From Monosporascus cannonballus (lineage: Eukaryota > Ascomycota > Sordariomycetes > Xylariales), in NCBI GenBank assembly GCA_004154925.1, contig QJNS01000064.1, forward strand, positions 128,987 through 192,986: a stretch of DNA of 64,000 nt, written 5' to 3'. Of the stretch, positions 1 through 10,539 are shown one piece after another (the first letter of the stretch is position 1; every line of letters begins with the position of its first letter). The position numbers were made by a program, and so were the translations under genes. The notes under the pieces were generated by a model. That model saw only the letters and a list, made by a program, of their open reading frames with translations. It was not told where the DNA came from and ran no database searches.

Positions 1-2400
1 CAAATAAAAAATAACCTTTAAAATAAAATACGGATTATTTAAATATTTGGTTATACTAATAGGATTTACGAACGTATTAATAATTTTCCAACGGATAACT
101 AATTATATATTACGAAATACCTTTAAATTTTTGTGGTTGGCTATCTCGACAACATTTTCATTTTTTCAAATATAAAAGAAATATATGCAAAATACGTTTA
201 TAAAATTTCTTAAATTTAACAAAATGTAAAGTTATTTATTAATATAAAAAAGGTGACTTTTACGAATAAAAAATAAAATATTTAAAATATATTATTATTT
301 TAAGATATATTAGAATGAATTCTAAAATAATCGCTATAGTTACAGAATAATAAACGCCAACCATAATCAAAAAATATAAGTATTCCTTGAATTCGTTAAT
401 TATTATAAAAAGGTTTTTCAAAATATTAACAAAATAATTATATTCTTAACGAATTTTATGACAAAAGAAAGTTGAAATAAACGGCAAATATGGAAGAAGC
501 ATTTTAAAATATTAAAAATATGATTATTAACGAATTAATATTAATTATGTACGATTTAAACGATCTCGTTAAATTAAAAACCGATATTTTTAATTACGTA
601 TTAAGCGTAACAATCGGATAACGGAATAATTAAGGCAAATTATATCCTATTCTATTTTTTTATACAAATTAAAAGGAGCCACAATTAATTACGGTATTAT
701 AAATAAAACATTTATAGTTATTTTTGTAGTATTTCGAGAATTTAGATATTTCTTAAAGAAAAACTTATACCAGATTAAAGTTTATACAAATTATTAAAAT
801 CTTATCCGTTTTATCATAATTAAGAAACTTGTAAAACGATAACTTCGCTACGCGAAGAAATTGGCAAATTTTAACTTCGGTATTATTTATAAAAAATTCA
901 GAAAATCATAAAGCAAATACCTCAAATAAGAAATTAAATTTTAAAAGGAAATTAATTAAAATTAACTATATAATTTTCGATATTACTATAAAAAATATAT
1001 ACGCCAACGATAAATTATAGTAATTCGGATAATACATTTTATTATGTATTAAAATATTTAACAATATAATAATAATCTTTGAATAAACCAAAAACGAATA
1101 AAATATAAATTCCAGAAAAATACCCAAAAACTCTAATAAAAATATATACGAATATTAGTTATATACATATTTAAAACTTTACAAAATTTTAAAACGGCTT
1201 TAACGCATATATTCTTTTTTGGGGATAAAATTAACGATATAAAAAATTATACGGCAATACAACGTTTACGCTAGAACAAAAACTCGACGATATAAACCAT
1301 ACAAAGAATTACAGCTATTGCCAATTGCACAACGATTATAATATTTAATTACATTTAATTTTATTACCAAACTTCCTATATCAAGAAATCCCGTTATAGA
1401 AATATATTACGATAATATTTTTGTTATCGTCGATCGATTTACAAAATTTTCTTATTTTTTACTATATTATAAGGATATAAACGCCAAGCAAATAACATAT
1501 TTTTTTCAGATATATTTTTAACATATACGGATTACTAATAAATATTACTTTAAATAAAAGATTAATATTCGTATTTAAATTTTGACAAAGCTTAATAACA
1601 GAAATCGGCTTAAATCACAAATTATTTAAGGTATTTAAATCCTAAATAAATAAACAAACGGAATAAACGAATTAAATTTGAAAAGTTTACCTCCGATATT
1701 ATCTTAATTACGAATAAAAAATTAATTTAAAAATTAAATGTTATTTAATTAACTTCTAGTACTAATTAATACGAAAATATTAAAATAATATTTACGAATA
1801 TAAATTTTAGGTTTATTTAAAAGGTTTATAAAAAAGTGTATATTATTAGGCGAATTAATATTAAAATAATCCTTATATTACAACAATTATAATAATTATA
1901 TTAAGAAACAAAAATAAAATTAAAATTTATACGTAACTAAATAAATAAATATTATAACAAGAAAGAGTTAGAAGGATTAATTTTCGAAAAAAGAGAAATT
2001 ATTTTCCTTATTATAAGAAATATTTAAATAAAAAGACCCAATAAGAAACTCAATTTCAAATATATCGGTTCAAATAAAATCGCTAGAAAATCTTAGAAAA
2101 TAATTCCCAATTGGAATTTCCACGAAAAATCTTATTTTATTTACTTCTTTACGTTGTTTTATTCGAAATCATAATAAATATAATTAAGATACATAGAGTA
2201 TAAAACGATATGCAAAAAAAACCAAAAAAAACAAATAGGTATATAAAATTAAAAAAAAGTTTGATATACGGAAATAAAATAAATTTATTCAATATGCAAA
2301 TAAATAAAAAAGAATACCCGGATTCCGAAAATATTTAAAAACCCGCCAAAAATCTTATTAATATCCAGCGCCTATTTAAAAGGTTTTATTAATAACGACA
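1..2400 (+). pseudogene. Element A pol remnant: RT palm, RNase H, integrase, chromodomain
   Basis: Reading through RIP stops, positions 1-200 give the RT palm, with the catalytic motif read as YLDN instead of YLDD (near 140). RNase H lies at about 530-900. The integrase core at about 1300-1720 keeps the segment IVDRFTKFSYF. A chromodomain remnant follows at about 2230-2400 (EYPDSENI..KPAKNLINIQRLFKRFY), reached after a small frame change, so this copy also carries an indel. The product would have been the replication and integration polyprotein. The GAC to AAC change in the RT active site alone would inactivate it. Confidence 0.85.
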
Positions 2401-2830
2401 GGCGTATCCTAATTAATAGCTAATTAATTAGTAATCGGGACATCGGGCTAATTGGCCGCGGCTTACGTTAATATAACAGCCGTAACGGCGGCCTTCAATT
2501 ATTTTTATTTTGTTTTCGAAATGTTCGAATTTTCCATTATTTCCGTACTTTAAATACCGTAACGAAGCATTTGGATATTACGGCGATAAAGCAGGCGTCT
2601 TTAGTTTTGCAAACGGCCTAATTTATTGGCAGCCGTTTATAATGCTTTACGAACTTGCTCTTTTTTACGTTCCAAACGATTTTTTTCATTAAGAAATTTT
2701 TGATATTTAATCTTTAAGAGATTACAAACGTTATAAGGACCGCTATAATAAATATAACGCGCATATTTTAAAAAAACCCCGAATTATCTTATATTTTATA
2801 CTTTTCTTTTTATAACAAAAATAAAAACAT
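2358..2830 (-). pseudogene. Element A 3' antisense ORF (Cys-cluster/coiled-coil protein)
   Basis: On the strand opposite to pol, the reading matches the small antisense ORF seen in the other family I copies. It contains FLNEKNRLERKKEQVRKAL, then a basic LGRLQKQRRLLYRR stretch, and ends IGAGY-stop at 2358-2360, inside the pol chromodomain codons. Its length is not a multiple of three, so one indel is present in addition to RIP stops. The function is unknown. The N-terminal cysteine cluster is poorly preserved here. Confidence 0.6.
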
Positions 2831-3010
2831 ATTATAAAACTAAAACGTTGAATACGTTTTAAAAAAATAATAACGTTAAGACGTTTACGACAACGAAATT
2901 TTTTAATACGACCCGATATAATAAGTATAAAAAAAAGAAAATTACTTATTAAAACTGACCAACGAATAATTTAATCTTTAAGGATAAAGATTTTAGAAAA
3001 GGAGAAATCG
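2831..3010 (+). other. Element A 3' untranslated region and polypurine tract
   Basis: No coding frame is visible. The stretch ends in a purine-rich run (GAAAAGGAGAAATCG) directly abutting the LTR. The equivalent run is seen before the 3' LTRs of B (AAGAAAATCG) and, on the minus strand, C (GGAAAAGGGAGATCG) and E. In LTR retrotransposons this is the polypurine tract that primes plus-strand DNA synthesis. Confidence 0.6.
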
Positions 3011-3405
3011 TATTATAACTTAACGGTTTTGACCTTTTACAAACGGTCGGGCCCATAAGAAAAACAAACCCGACCTTAGCTAAAGCGTTACGTAACCGGC
3101 TTAAAGGTTTTAAAGTGCTAAATATCTTAAGCCCTTTAAGCCGACGACAAAGTTTAAAGGGCTTAACGGGCTTAAAGGTTTAAGCCGTTTAAGTATATTA
3201 AGCTAAAATAAGGATATATACGTTTATTATTTCTATAATTTAAATAATTTTAGTTTGCAATAATAAATCGTTATCTAAGGCACTTTTGGTATTACGAGAC
3301 GTAGTACGATTATTATATCCATTGCTTAGATACCTACGATACTCCTGCTAACATAAACTCGTACGACTAAACTTTAATAGTTGGTTAAACTCTTTAGCCG
3401 TTATA
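3011..3405 (+). repeat. Family I LTR shared by A (3') and A' (5')
   Basis: This 395-bp LTR starts TATTATAACTTAACGG (original TGTTAYAACY) and ends CCGTTATA (original CCGTCACA). The right half (from about 3205) is shared with all other family I LTRs. The left half (U3) is different: it carries repeated GGCTTAA/TTAAGCC motifs in both orientations (about 3095-3200) not found in the other copies. It is preceded by an internal 3' end and followed by an internal 5' start. Confidence 0.85.
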
Positions 3406-4313
3406 CGTTATAAACTTTTATTTAATAATATCGTTAAATTTTGAGCAATATCGCCGACATTATATTTACTAGTAAGGAGCCCGAACAGCCTATTTACTAA
3501 ATCCCTGATAACTCGGATATTAAAATGGAATTCGAGAAGGAAAAGAAAAAGCCTTGTTTTTTTCGCAAAGACATTCTTTAATGCCTGGATAACATAAACG
3601 AATGTATTATTGAATTTGAAAAAAATAATAACGATCTTATAACGTCCCTTTAAGCCGCGTATAAAAAGCTTAAGAAGAAAAAGAAAGCCCCCGAAACCGG
3701 AAAACTTTTTTAACTAAGCTAAGTTATTTAATTAAATTCTATTAAGGAACCAAAATAGGTTTTTAAACCTTTTAAACCTCAAATTTTTAACGAAACCGCG
3801 ATTAAGTTATAATTATTCTTAATTTAATACCGAACATGTTTCAAGTATTTTCTTATTTAATTAACTAGGTTTATTATACGAATCTAATTCGTAACTGGAT
3901 AATTTATTAAAAATACGGTTATTTAATTTAAGCCCGTTATAAAAGAAATGCGTTATTTTATTAATCGAAAAATGAAACTCGAAAATGATATAAATTTATA
4001 ACGATTATAAATAATTCGAATAAATATTAATAAAAAGTCTTAGAATAATAAACGAAAAAATAAAAGCCGAAATATAAATTTACCAATTATAAAAAAAGAA
4101 TTAATATCTTATTACGGTAATATATTAATTTAATTAGCATTTAAATTAAAGTAAAAATAAAAAATATTAATAACTAAATTTTTCGACGGCTTAAAAAAGA
4201 AATATAAGAAAAACTTTTTAAGAACGATCGGCTTAATTATTTGTCAGATTATATCGTTATAACAATTAAGATTAACGATCGATAATATGCCTAGCATATT
4301 AAAGGTATTAAAG
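3406..4313 (+). pseudogene. Element A' gag, first part (interrupted by B)
   Basis: The sequence runs collinear with the gag region of B (4693-5580) and of F, with many RIP stops. It includes the leader CGTTATAAACTTTTATTTAATAA. It stops at 4313 inside gag and resumes at 22022-22027 after element B. The five bases TAAAG at 4309-4313 are repeated at 22022-22026. Gag would form the virus-like particle; this copy is dead. Confidence 0.82.
4309..4313. repeat. Left TSD of element B (TAAAG)
   Basis: TAAAG immediately precedes the B 5' LTR and matches 22022-22026 immediately after the B 3' LTR. Five-base duplications are usual for Ty3/Gypsy integrases. Confidence 0.85.
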
Positions 4314-4692
4314 TATTACGACCTGACAGACTCCGGCCTTAGAAAACAGTTAACGAAAATAACACGGACCACCTCTCGAATCACGTAATAGGTGCTTAGC
4401 AAAGATCTGCTAAGCACAATTAATCAGGATTAAGCAACCGCTTAACAAAAATTCACTAAGCACGGTTAAACAAAAATAAGCAGTAATATTAAGAACCAAT
4501 AGTTGTACGTTTATTATTTTCATAGTTTAAATAATTTTAGCTTATAATAATATTTCGTTACCTAAAGTACCCTTAATATTACGAAACGTAATACGATTAC
4601 TATATTTATTGATTAAAGTCTTACGATATTCCTATTAATATAAACCGGTATAACTAAGATTTAATAATTAGTTAAATCCCTTAATCGTCATA
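4314..4692 (+). repeat. Element B 5' LTR
   Basis: 379 bp, from TATTACGACCTGACAG to TCGTCATA (original TG...CA). Its 3' half is shared with the other family I LTRs and the B 3' LTR is 378 bp. The U3 contains a perfect 10-bp palindrome around a six-base loop at 4392-4417 (GTGCTTAGCA / TGCTAAGCAC) and further CTAAGCACGG motifs. Confidence 0.88.
4392..4417. repeat. Perfect inverted repeat in U3 of element B
   Basis: Arms GTGCTTAGCA (4392-4401) and TGCTAAGCAC (4408-4417). It lies in the variable U3 part of the LTR, where promoter and enhancer signals of LTR elements usually sit. F has an unrelated palindrome at about the same place. A transcription-factor site or a hairpin are both possible. Confidence 0.6.
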
Positions 4693-6250
4693 TATTATAA
4701 ACTTTTGTTTAATAAAATTATTAAACTTTAAACAATATTGATGAACGTTATATCTACCAGCAAATAGCCCGAATAACCTATTTACCAGATCCCTAGTTAC
4801 CTGGACATTAAGATGAAATCTAAGAAGGAAAAGGAAAAGTTTCGCCTTTTTCGCAAAAAGGTTCTGCAATATCTAGATAATATAAACGAACGCATTTTCC
4901 AGCTTAAAAAAAACAATAATGGTCTTATGACGTCTTTTTAAACCGTTTATAAAAAATTTAAGAAAAAAAAAGGTTTTAAAATTAAGGAATGTTTTTAAGC
5001 AAATTAAATTATTTAGCCCAATTTTATTAAGGAATTAAAAAAGGGTTTAAAACTTTTTAAACCAGAACTTTTTAACGGAACCTTAATTAAGTTATAATTA
5101 TTTTTAATTTAATACCGCGCATATTTTAGGTATTTTCCTATTAAATTTGTTACGTTTACTATATGAATCGAGTTCGTAATTAAACGATTTACCGAAAATA
5201 CGACCATTTAATTCGCGCTTGTTATAAAAAAGTACATTATCCTATTAATCGAAAATGGAAACCCAGAAGTAATACGAATTTACAGCAATTACGAACGATT
5301 CGAATAAATACAAACGAAAGCTTTCGGAATAATAAACGAAAAAATAAAAACAAAAATATAAATCTAATAGTTACGATAACAACAATCGGTGTCTAATTAC
5401 GGCAGTATGCTAATTTAATTAATAATTAAATTAAATTAAAAATAAAAAATATTAATAACTAAATTCTTCGACGGTCTGAAAAAATAAATATAAAAAAAAC
5501 TTTTTATATTTAATCGTCTTAATTATTTATCAGATTATATTATTATAGCAGTTAAGATTAACGATAGATAATATATTTAAGGTATTAAAAGTATTAAAAG
5601 AAAAAATAATAACAAACCGCAATATATAATTAATATTAGCGTTTTTCGACATAATAACACTTTTTACGGCACAGAACTAGGACTTATGGAACTAAAAGTT
5701 ATTTATAAAAAGAACTGGAACCAAATTAAATATTATAATTGCAACAAAATAGGACATAAGGTATTATAATGCAAAATACTCAAAAAGCCTCATTAGGATA
5801 ACTGAAAACCTGTATCTAAGGGATAGTTCAAAGAAAATCCAAAAAAGGAAGCAAATTTACTAACATAATCCAGCTTAAGCATATACCAGGTCCCTTATAG
5901 CAAAAGGCCCAATAAAGGCTATTACAATAAGAAATTTCCCGCGAAATGCGAAAAATTAAAAAACTGGCTTAATAAATATTACGAACATAATAAGAAACAT
6001 TATAAAAATAATTACGCAAATATTAAGATTAAAGAGAAAATATTTATCCCGGAACTTTTAATCGATATAGCAGAATATATGCTATATATTGTTGACGACG
6101 AAAATATCCCGATTACGAAAAGTAAAAATAACATATTTACGAACAAATTATCTATATATATTAAAAGGGATTCGATTTTCTATATCGTACCGGAAATAAC
6201 AGAAACAATAAATAATAATATCGATAATTTCGAATTATTACCTTAAGAAA
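4693..6250 (+). pseudogene. Element B gag remnant with zinc knuckle
   Basis: A heavily mutated gag frame. A CCHC zinc knuckle is visible at about 5728-5770, read as YYNCNKIGHKVL-stop-C: the first Cys is mutated to Tyr, while the second Cys, the His and the last Cys remain. A following segment at about 6060-6240 (DDENIPITKSKNNIFTN) also occurs in A', C, D and F and links gag to protease. Stops are TAA/TAG from Gln or Trp codons. The original product would have been the capsid/nucleocapsid precursor. Confidence 0.82.
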
Positions 6251-9200
6251 TATTTAATAATTGGTCGAAATAGAAAGTTAGCCCGAAAAAGAGCAATACT
6301 TAAAAGTAAACCTTTTCTGTTATTATTAGTAATATAATTATTAAACGGAAAAAGAATTAATCCAGCGTATAATAAAAATATATTGCTAGAAAATTATTAT
6401 AAATTTTTATTTTTAATTAGTATTTATTACGGATCTGTAGAAATAAAACTTACAATAGAAAAAATACATTAATTTATACGAAATCTTTGGAATAATAACC
6501 AAAATAACGTATAATGGGATAAAATTATAAATATAAAAAATGATTTATTTAATAAGGAGAAAAACTGTAATAAATTTAAAAATAATTGATAAAAATTAAG
6601 GGAACAATATGCCGACAATAATAATAAATATAATAATTTAATCAGTTAAACGAAAAAATATAAAAACAATTTAATAACTTCGAAAAAAAGTTAAAAGAAA
6701 AAGGTTACTTATACAAAAGTTGCAAAATAACGAAACTTAGAAACATTAAAACGAATTTCCGAAAAAGGTTTTAAATATAACGATAAAAACCGTTCATAAC
6801 TTTATTATTTTGGATATACGAATTAAAATATATTGATATATCGTAAAAGTAAATTATGGAGTTCTGGGCAGGAATTATATTATATCGAATATGAGTAATA
6901 AACTTAAACTGCTATAAAAATACAAATTAAAACCTTAAATAACGATAAATATCGAAAATTCAGAATTTATTTACAATAACGAAAAATTCATACGCAAAAT
7001 TAATTACCCTATGATTTTGATTTAAAAATAATATCAAATAATTAATTTCGATATCGTTTTATTTAAGGATTACGATATGATTTTAGGATTATTATAAATA
7101 CGTTAGTACGAAGTTTAAATTAACGGTAGAATTGGCTAAATAAAAGTTATTTTACATTTTGTTAATAAATAAAAAAGAAAAATTAAATCTTGATATTCGA
7201 TTAATAATAACGACAAATACTAATATAAAAATATGATAAAAACCGTATTACCTATAAGGATAAAATATAAAAAAAAATAAATATTAAAAAAAATATAACG
7301 TATTATTATTATTATTAAAGCGAGATTAAAGTAATTAAATAAGGATCTAAAAGAATAATAATAACTTTGAAAGTTAAAAAATTTCATTAATATATTATTA
7401 AAATACTATAAATAAAAGCGGCTTTTTAAAAAGAAATTTTATGCGAAATTATTAGAATATAGTAAATAAGATTACGAAATAATTTTTAAGGAAACACCCT
7501 TAATAAAATTATACTTTATTTATCAGCTTAGCGGAAATAATTTACGGATTTTTAAAAAATATTTGAAAAATCGGTTATAAAAAATAAATTCAACTTTTAA
7601 AGTTACTAATAGGGTACCTTATATTTTTCGTATTAAGAAAAATAGAAAATTACGATTTATAATTAATTACCGATAATTAAATGGCATTATCATTAAGAAT
7701 CAAATATTATTACCTTTAATTACGGAAGTAAAAATTAATTTTTAAAATAACATATAAATTATTTAAATATCTGGTTATATTAATGGGAATTTTAAACATA
7801 TTAATAACCTTTTAGTACATAATAAATTATATATTATAAAAATATTTCGACATTTTCGTTATATGTTATCTGGACGATATTCTTATTTTTTTAAAAACGG
7901 AAAATAATATATATAAAAGATATTTATAAACTATTTTAAGCTTTTTAAAACATAGGATTATTTATTAAAGCAAAATAAAATCAAGTTTATAAATTAAAAT
8001 TAAAATATCTGGAATATATTATTATTTTAGAATATATTAAGATAAATTCTACAAAAATCGTTATAATTATAAAATAACAAATATTAATTACAGTTATGAA
8101 AGAATAAGTAGTTTTCGAATTCGTTAATTATTATAGGAAATTTATTTAAAACTTGAGCAAAATATTTATATTTTTAACGAATTTTACGAAAAAAAAGTTT
8201 AAATAAATAATAAATACTGAAGAAATATTTCAAAATATTAAGAAAATAATTATTAACCAGTTCATATTAATTATGTATAATTTAAATTATCTTATTAAGT
8301 TAAAAACCTATATTTTGGATTACGTATTAAACGTAATGATCCGATAACGAAATATTTAAGGTAAATTATACCTTATCATATTTTTTTCTAATAAGTTAAG
8401 AAAAACCGAACTTAATTACGGTATTCCAAATAAGGACTTTATGGCCCTTATTATGGCATTTTGGGAATTTAAATATTTCTTAAAAAGCAATTTATATTAA
8501 ATTAAAATTTATACGGATTATTAAAATCTTACCCGATTTATTACGATTAAAGAATTTAGCAAACGATAATTTCGTTACGTAAAGAAATTAACGAATTTTA
8601 ATTTTGTTATTATTTATAAGAGGAATTCAAATAATAATAAGTAAATACCTTAAATAAGTAATTAAATTTCGAAAAGAATTAATTAAAATTAGTTATGTAA
8701 TTTTCGATATTATCATAAAAGAATATTTACCTTCAAATCAAATTACGATAATTCGAATAATACCTTTTAGTATATATTAGAAAATTTAACAATATAACTA
8801 TAATCCATTAAAAAACCAAATAATAAATAAATATAATTTTTTTAAAAATATCAGAAATATTTAATAAGAAATATATATAAATATTAGTTATACGGATATT
8901 TAAAAAGCTATAAAACTTTAAAACTTTTTTAATGTATATATATGTTTTTTAAAATAAAATTAACGGTATAAAATATTATACGGCAATATAATATTGGCGC
9001 CAAAAGAAAGGCTCGATAATATAAACTATATGGAAAATTACAGATATTAGTAATCGTAAAGCAACCTTAATATTTATTTATATTTAACTTAATTATTAAA
9101 ATTTTTATGTTTAAAGATTTAATTATAGAAATATATTACGATAATATATTTGGAATCGTTAGCTAATTTACAAAGCTTTTCTATTTTTTAACATATTACG

Positions 9201-10081
9201 AAAATATAAACGCCGAACAAATAATATATATTTTTTTTCAAAAGTATTTTCAAAATATACGAATTATTAAGAAAAGTTATTTTAAACAAAAGATGGATAT
9301 TTTTATCTAAATTTTAATAAGGCCTTATAACATAAATCGGCTTAAATTGCAAATTATGTAACGCATTTAATCCTAAAACGGATAAATAAATAAAACGAAT
9401 AAATTAAAATTTAAAACCTTATTTACAATATTCTGTTAATTATAAACAAAATAATTAAAATAAAAAGTGATTAATCGTAAAATTAGCCTATAATTTAAAT
9501 TGTTACAAAAATATCAAAATAATATTTAAGAACGTAAATTTTAAATTTACGTTAAAAGTTTACAAAAGAAACGTGTAACGATAAATTAATTAATATTAAG
9601 ATAATTTTTAGGTTAAAATAATTAAAATAGTTATATTAAAATATAAGAACAAAACTAGAATTCGTACGTAACCAAATAAATAAATATTATAACCAAAAAA
9701 ATTAAATCAACTAATTTTCGAAAAAGCAAAAATAATTTTCCTTTTTATAAAAATGTTGAAATAAAACCAACCAACAAAAAACGCGATTTTAAATATATCG
9801 GTCTATATAAAAGTACTAAGAAAATGTCAGAAAATAACTATTAATTAAAACTTTTATCAAAATCAAATTTTATTTAATTTTTTACGTTTGTTTATTCGAA
9901 TTATTAATAGATATAATTAAGGTATATATAATACAAAACGATATGGAAATAAAAAACGAATAAGCAAATAAAGTGAAAAAGATTTTCGATATACGAAAAC
10001 AAAACGGATTTACTTAATAGCTAATTAAATAAAAAAAGTACCCAAATTCCGAAAGTATCTCGGAACCCGCCAAAATTCTTA

Positions 10082-10155
10082 TTAACGCCCAGCACCTATT
10101 AAAGAACTTTTACTAATAATAACGGAACAACCAGAAATAATTACGTCCCAATCGG
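10082..10155 (-). pseudogene. Element B antisense ORF, C-terminal piece (left of H)
   Basis: Minus strand, opposite to the chromodomain. The codons end SSLIGAGR-stop (stop at 10082-10084), the same C-terminus as in E (LIGAGR) and C (LIGVKR). The upstream part of this ORF lies at 21032-21476, beyond H. Counting the duplicated CCAATCGG once, the two pieces add to 519 nt, exactly 173 codons with stop, in frame. Confidence 0.78.
10148..10155. repeat. Left 8-bp TSD of H (CCAATCGG)
   Basis: CCAATCGG here is repeated at 21024-21031. Joining B at this point keeps both the pol tail and the antisense ORF in frame. A further CCAATCGG occurs naturally at about 21045 in B, so the octamer alone would not be decisive; the frame restoration is. 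Confidence 0.8.
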
Positions 10156-10300
10156 TTACCTCAGCTAGCTCAGGCCTCTCTGGCTCGTTTTTCCAATTTC
10201 TTCAAAGTCATTCAAGTACCGCTCCATAACGTTAAATATTAACCAATCAAATCCCAAATCCCCGTAACGAGCCAGCGAGGCCTGAGTTGTAATTGTGCGA
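10156..10300. repeat. H left terminus with GC-rich hairpin
   Basis: After the terminal TTACCTCAGC, the 19-mer CTCAGGCCTCTCTGGCTCG (10169-10187) is inverted at 10268-10286 (CGAGCCAGCGAGGCCTGAG) with one mismatch, enclosing about 80 bp. This part is much less mutated than the interior. Subterminal inverted repeats of this kind often serve as transposase binding sites; that role is inferred. Confidence 0.65.
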
Positions 10301-10539
10301 AACAGGGTTCCGTTTTATAGATTTGTTTTTTGAAAAAACAAAAATCGTAATAACTTAATAATAATACGTTTTTATAATTATATATATATATATATACGAT
10401 TACCTTAATTATAGCTTATTATTAATATTACGATAATCCTGATTAAAACCTGTTTATTATTTTTAACTCTTATCGTATTTATTAATTATAACTTAACCCC
10501 GTTACGTTATTATCCCTCTTTTTAAAACAGAATAAATCC
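10301..10539. other. H left non-coding stretch
   Basis: AT-rich, with a TA microsatellite of about 20 bp near 10378-10395. No coding frame or RNA gene is visible. It would be the 5' flank of the DUF6589-like gene. Confidence 0.4.

Larger units (their letters stand above)
1..3405 (+). mobile_element. Element A, family I Ty3/Gypsy chromovirus, 5' part outside the window
   Basis: The sequence aligns by eye with the second half of element B: reverse transcriptase, RNase H, integrase, chromodomain, then a 3' region with an antisense ORF, a purine-rich tract and an LTR. It begins inside the RT palm, so gag, protease and the 5' LTR lie to the left of the window. The frame is full of TAA and TAG codons and is dead. 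Its terminal LTR (3011-3405) is followed directly by the 5' internal start of another family I element (A'), so the LTR is shared. Assignment to Ty3/Gypsy is firm; the family name used here is only a label. Confidence 0.88.
6251..10155 (+). pseudogene. Element B pol remnant: protease, RT, RNase H, integrase, chromodomain
   Basis: Order seen: retropepsin-like part at about 6890-7150 (INFDIVLFKDYDMILGL, typical of the protease C-terminus); RT at about 7440-8100, with an intact catalytic CYLDDILIF at 7864-7890; RNase H at about 8270-8600 (ELNYGIPNKDFMALIMAFWE); integrase core at about 9040-9450, whose catalytic acidic residues look mutated (FNLII where the family has MDFIV). A chromodomain at about 9970-10110 reads KIFDIRKQNGFT, KKYPNSES, SEPAKILINAQHLL. 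The frame continues to the CCAATCGG at 10148-10155 where H is inserted. Confidence 0.88.

Noticed and set aside
2510..2692. 60-codon plus-strand ORF
   Set aside because: Complement of the element A antisense ORF.
3090..3210. Repeated GGCTTAA motifs as a CRISPR-like array
   Set aside because: Units are 7-8 bp, irregular and in both orientations within an LTR U3; no fixed repeat-spacer structure.
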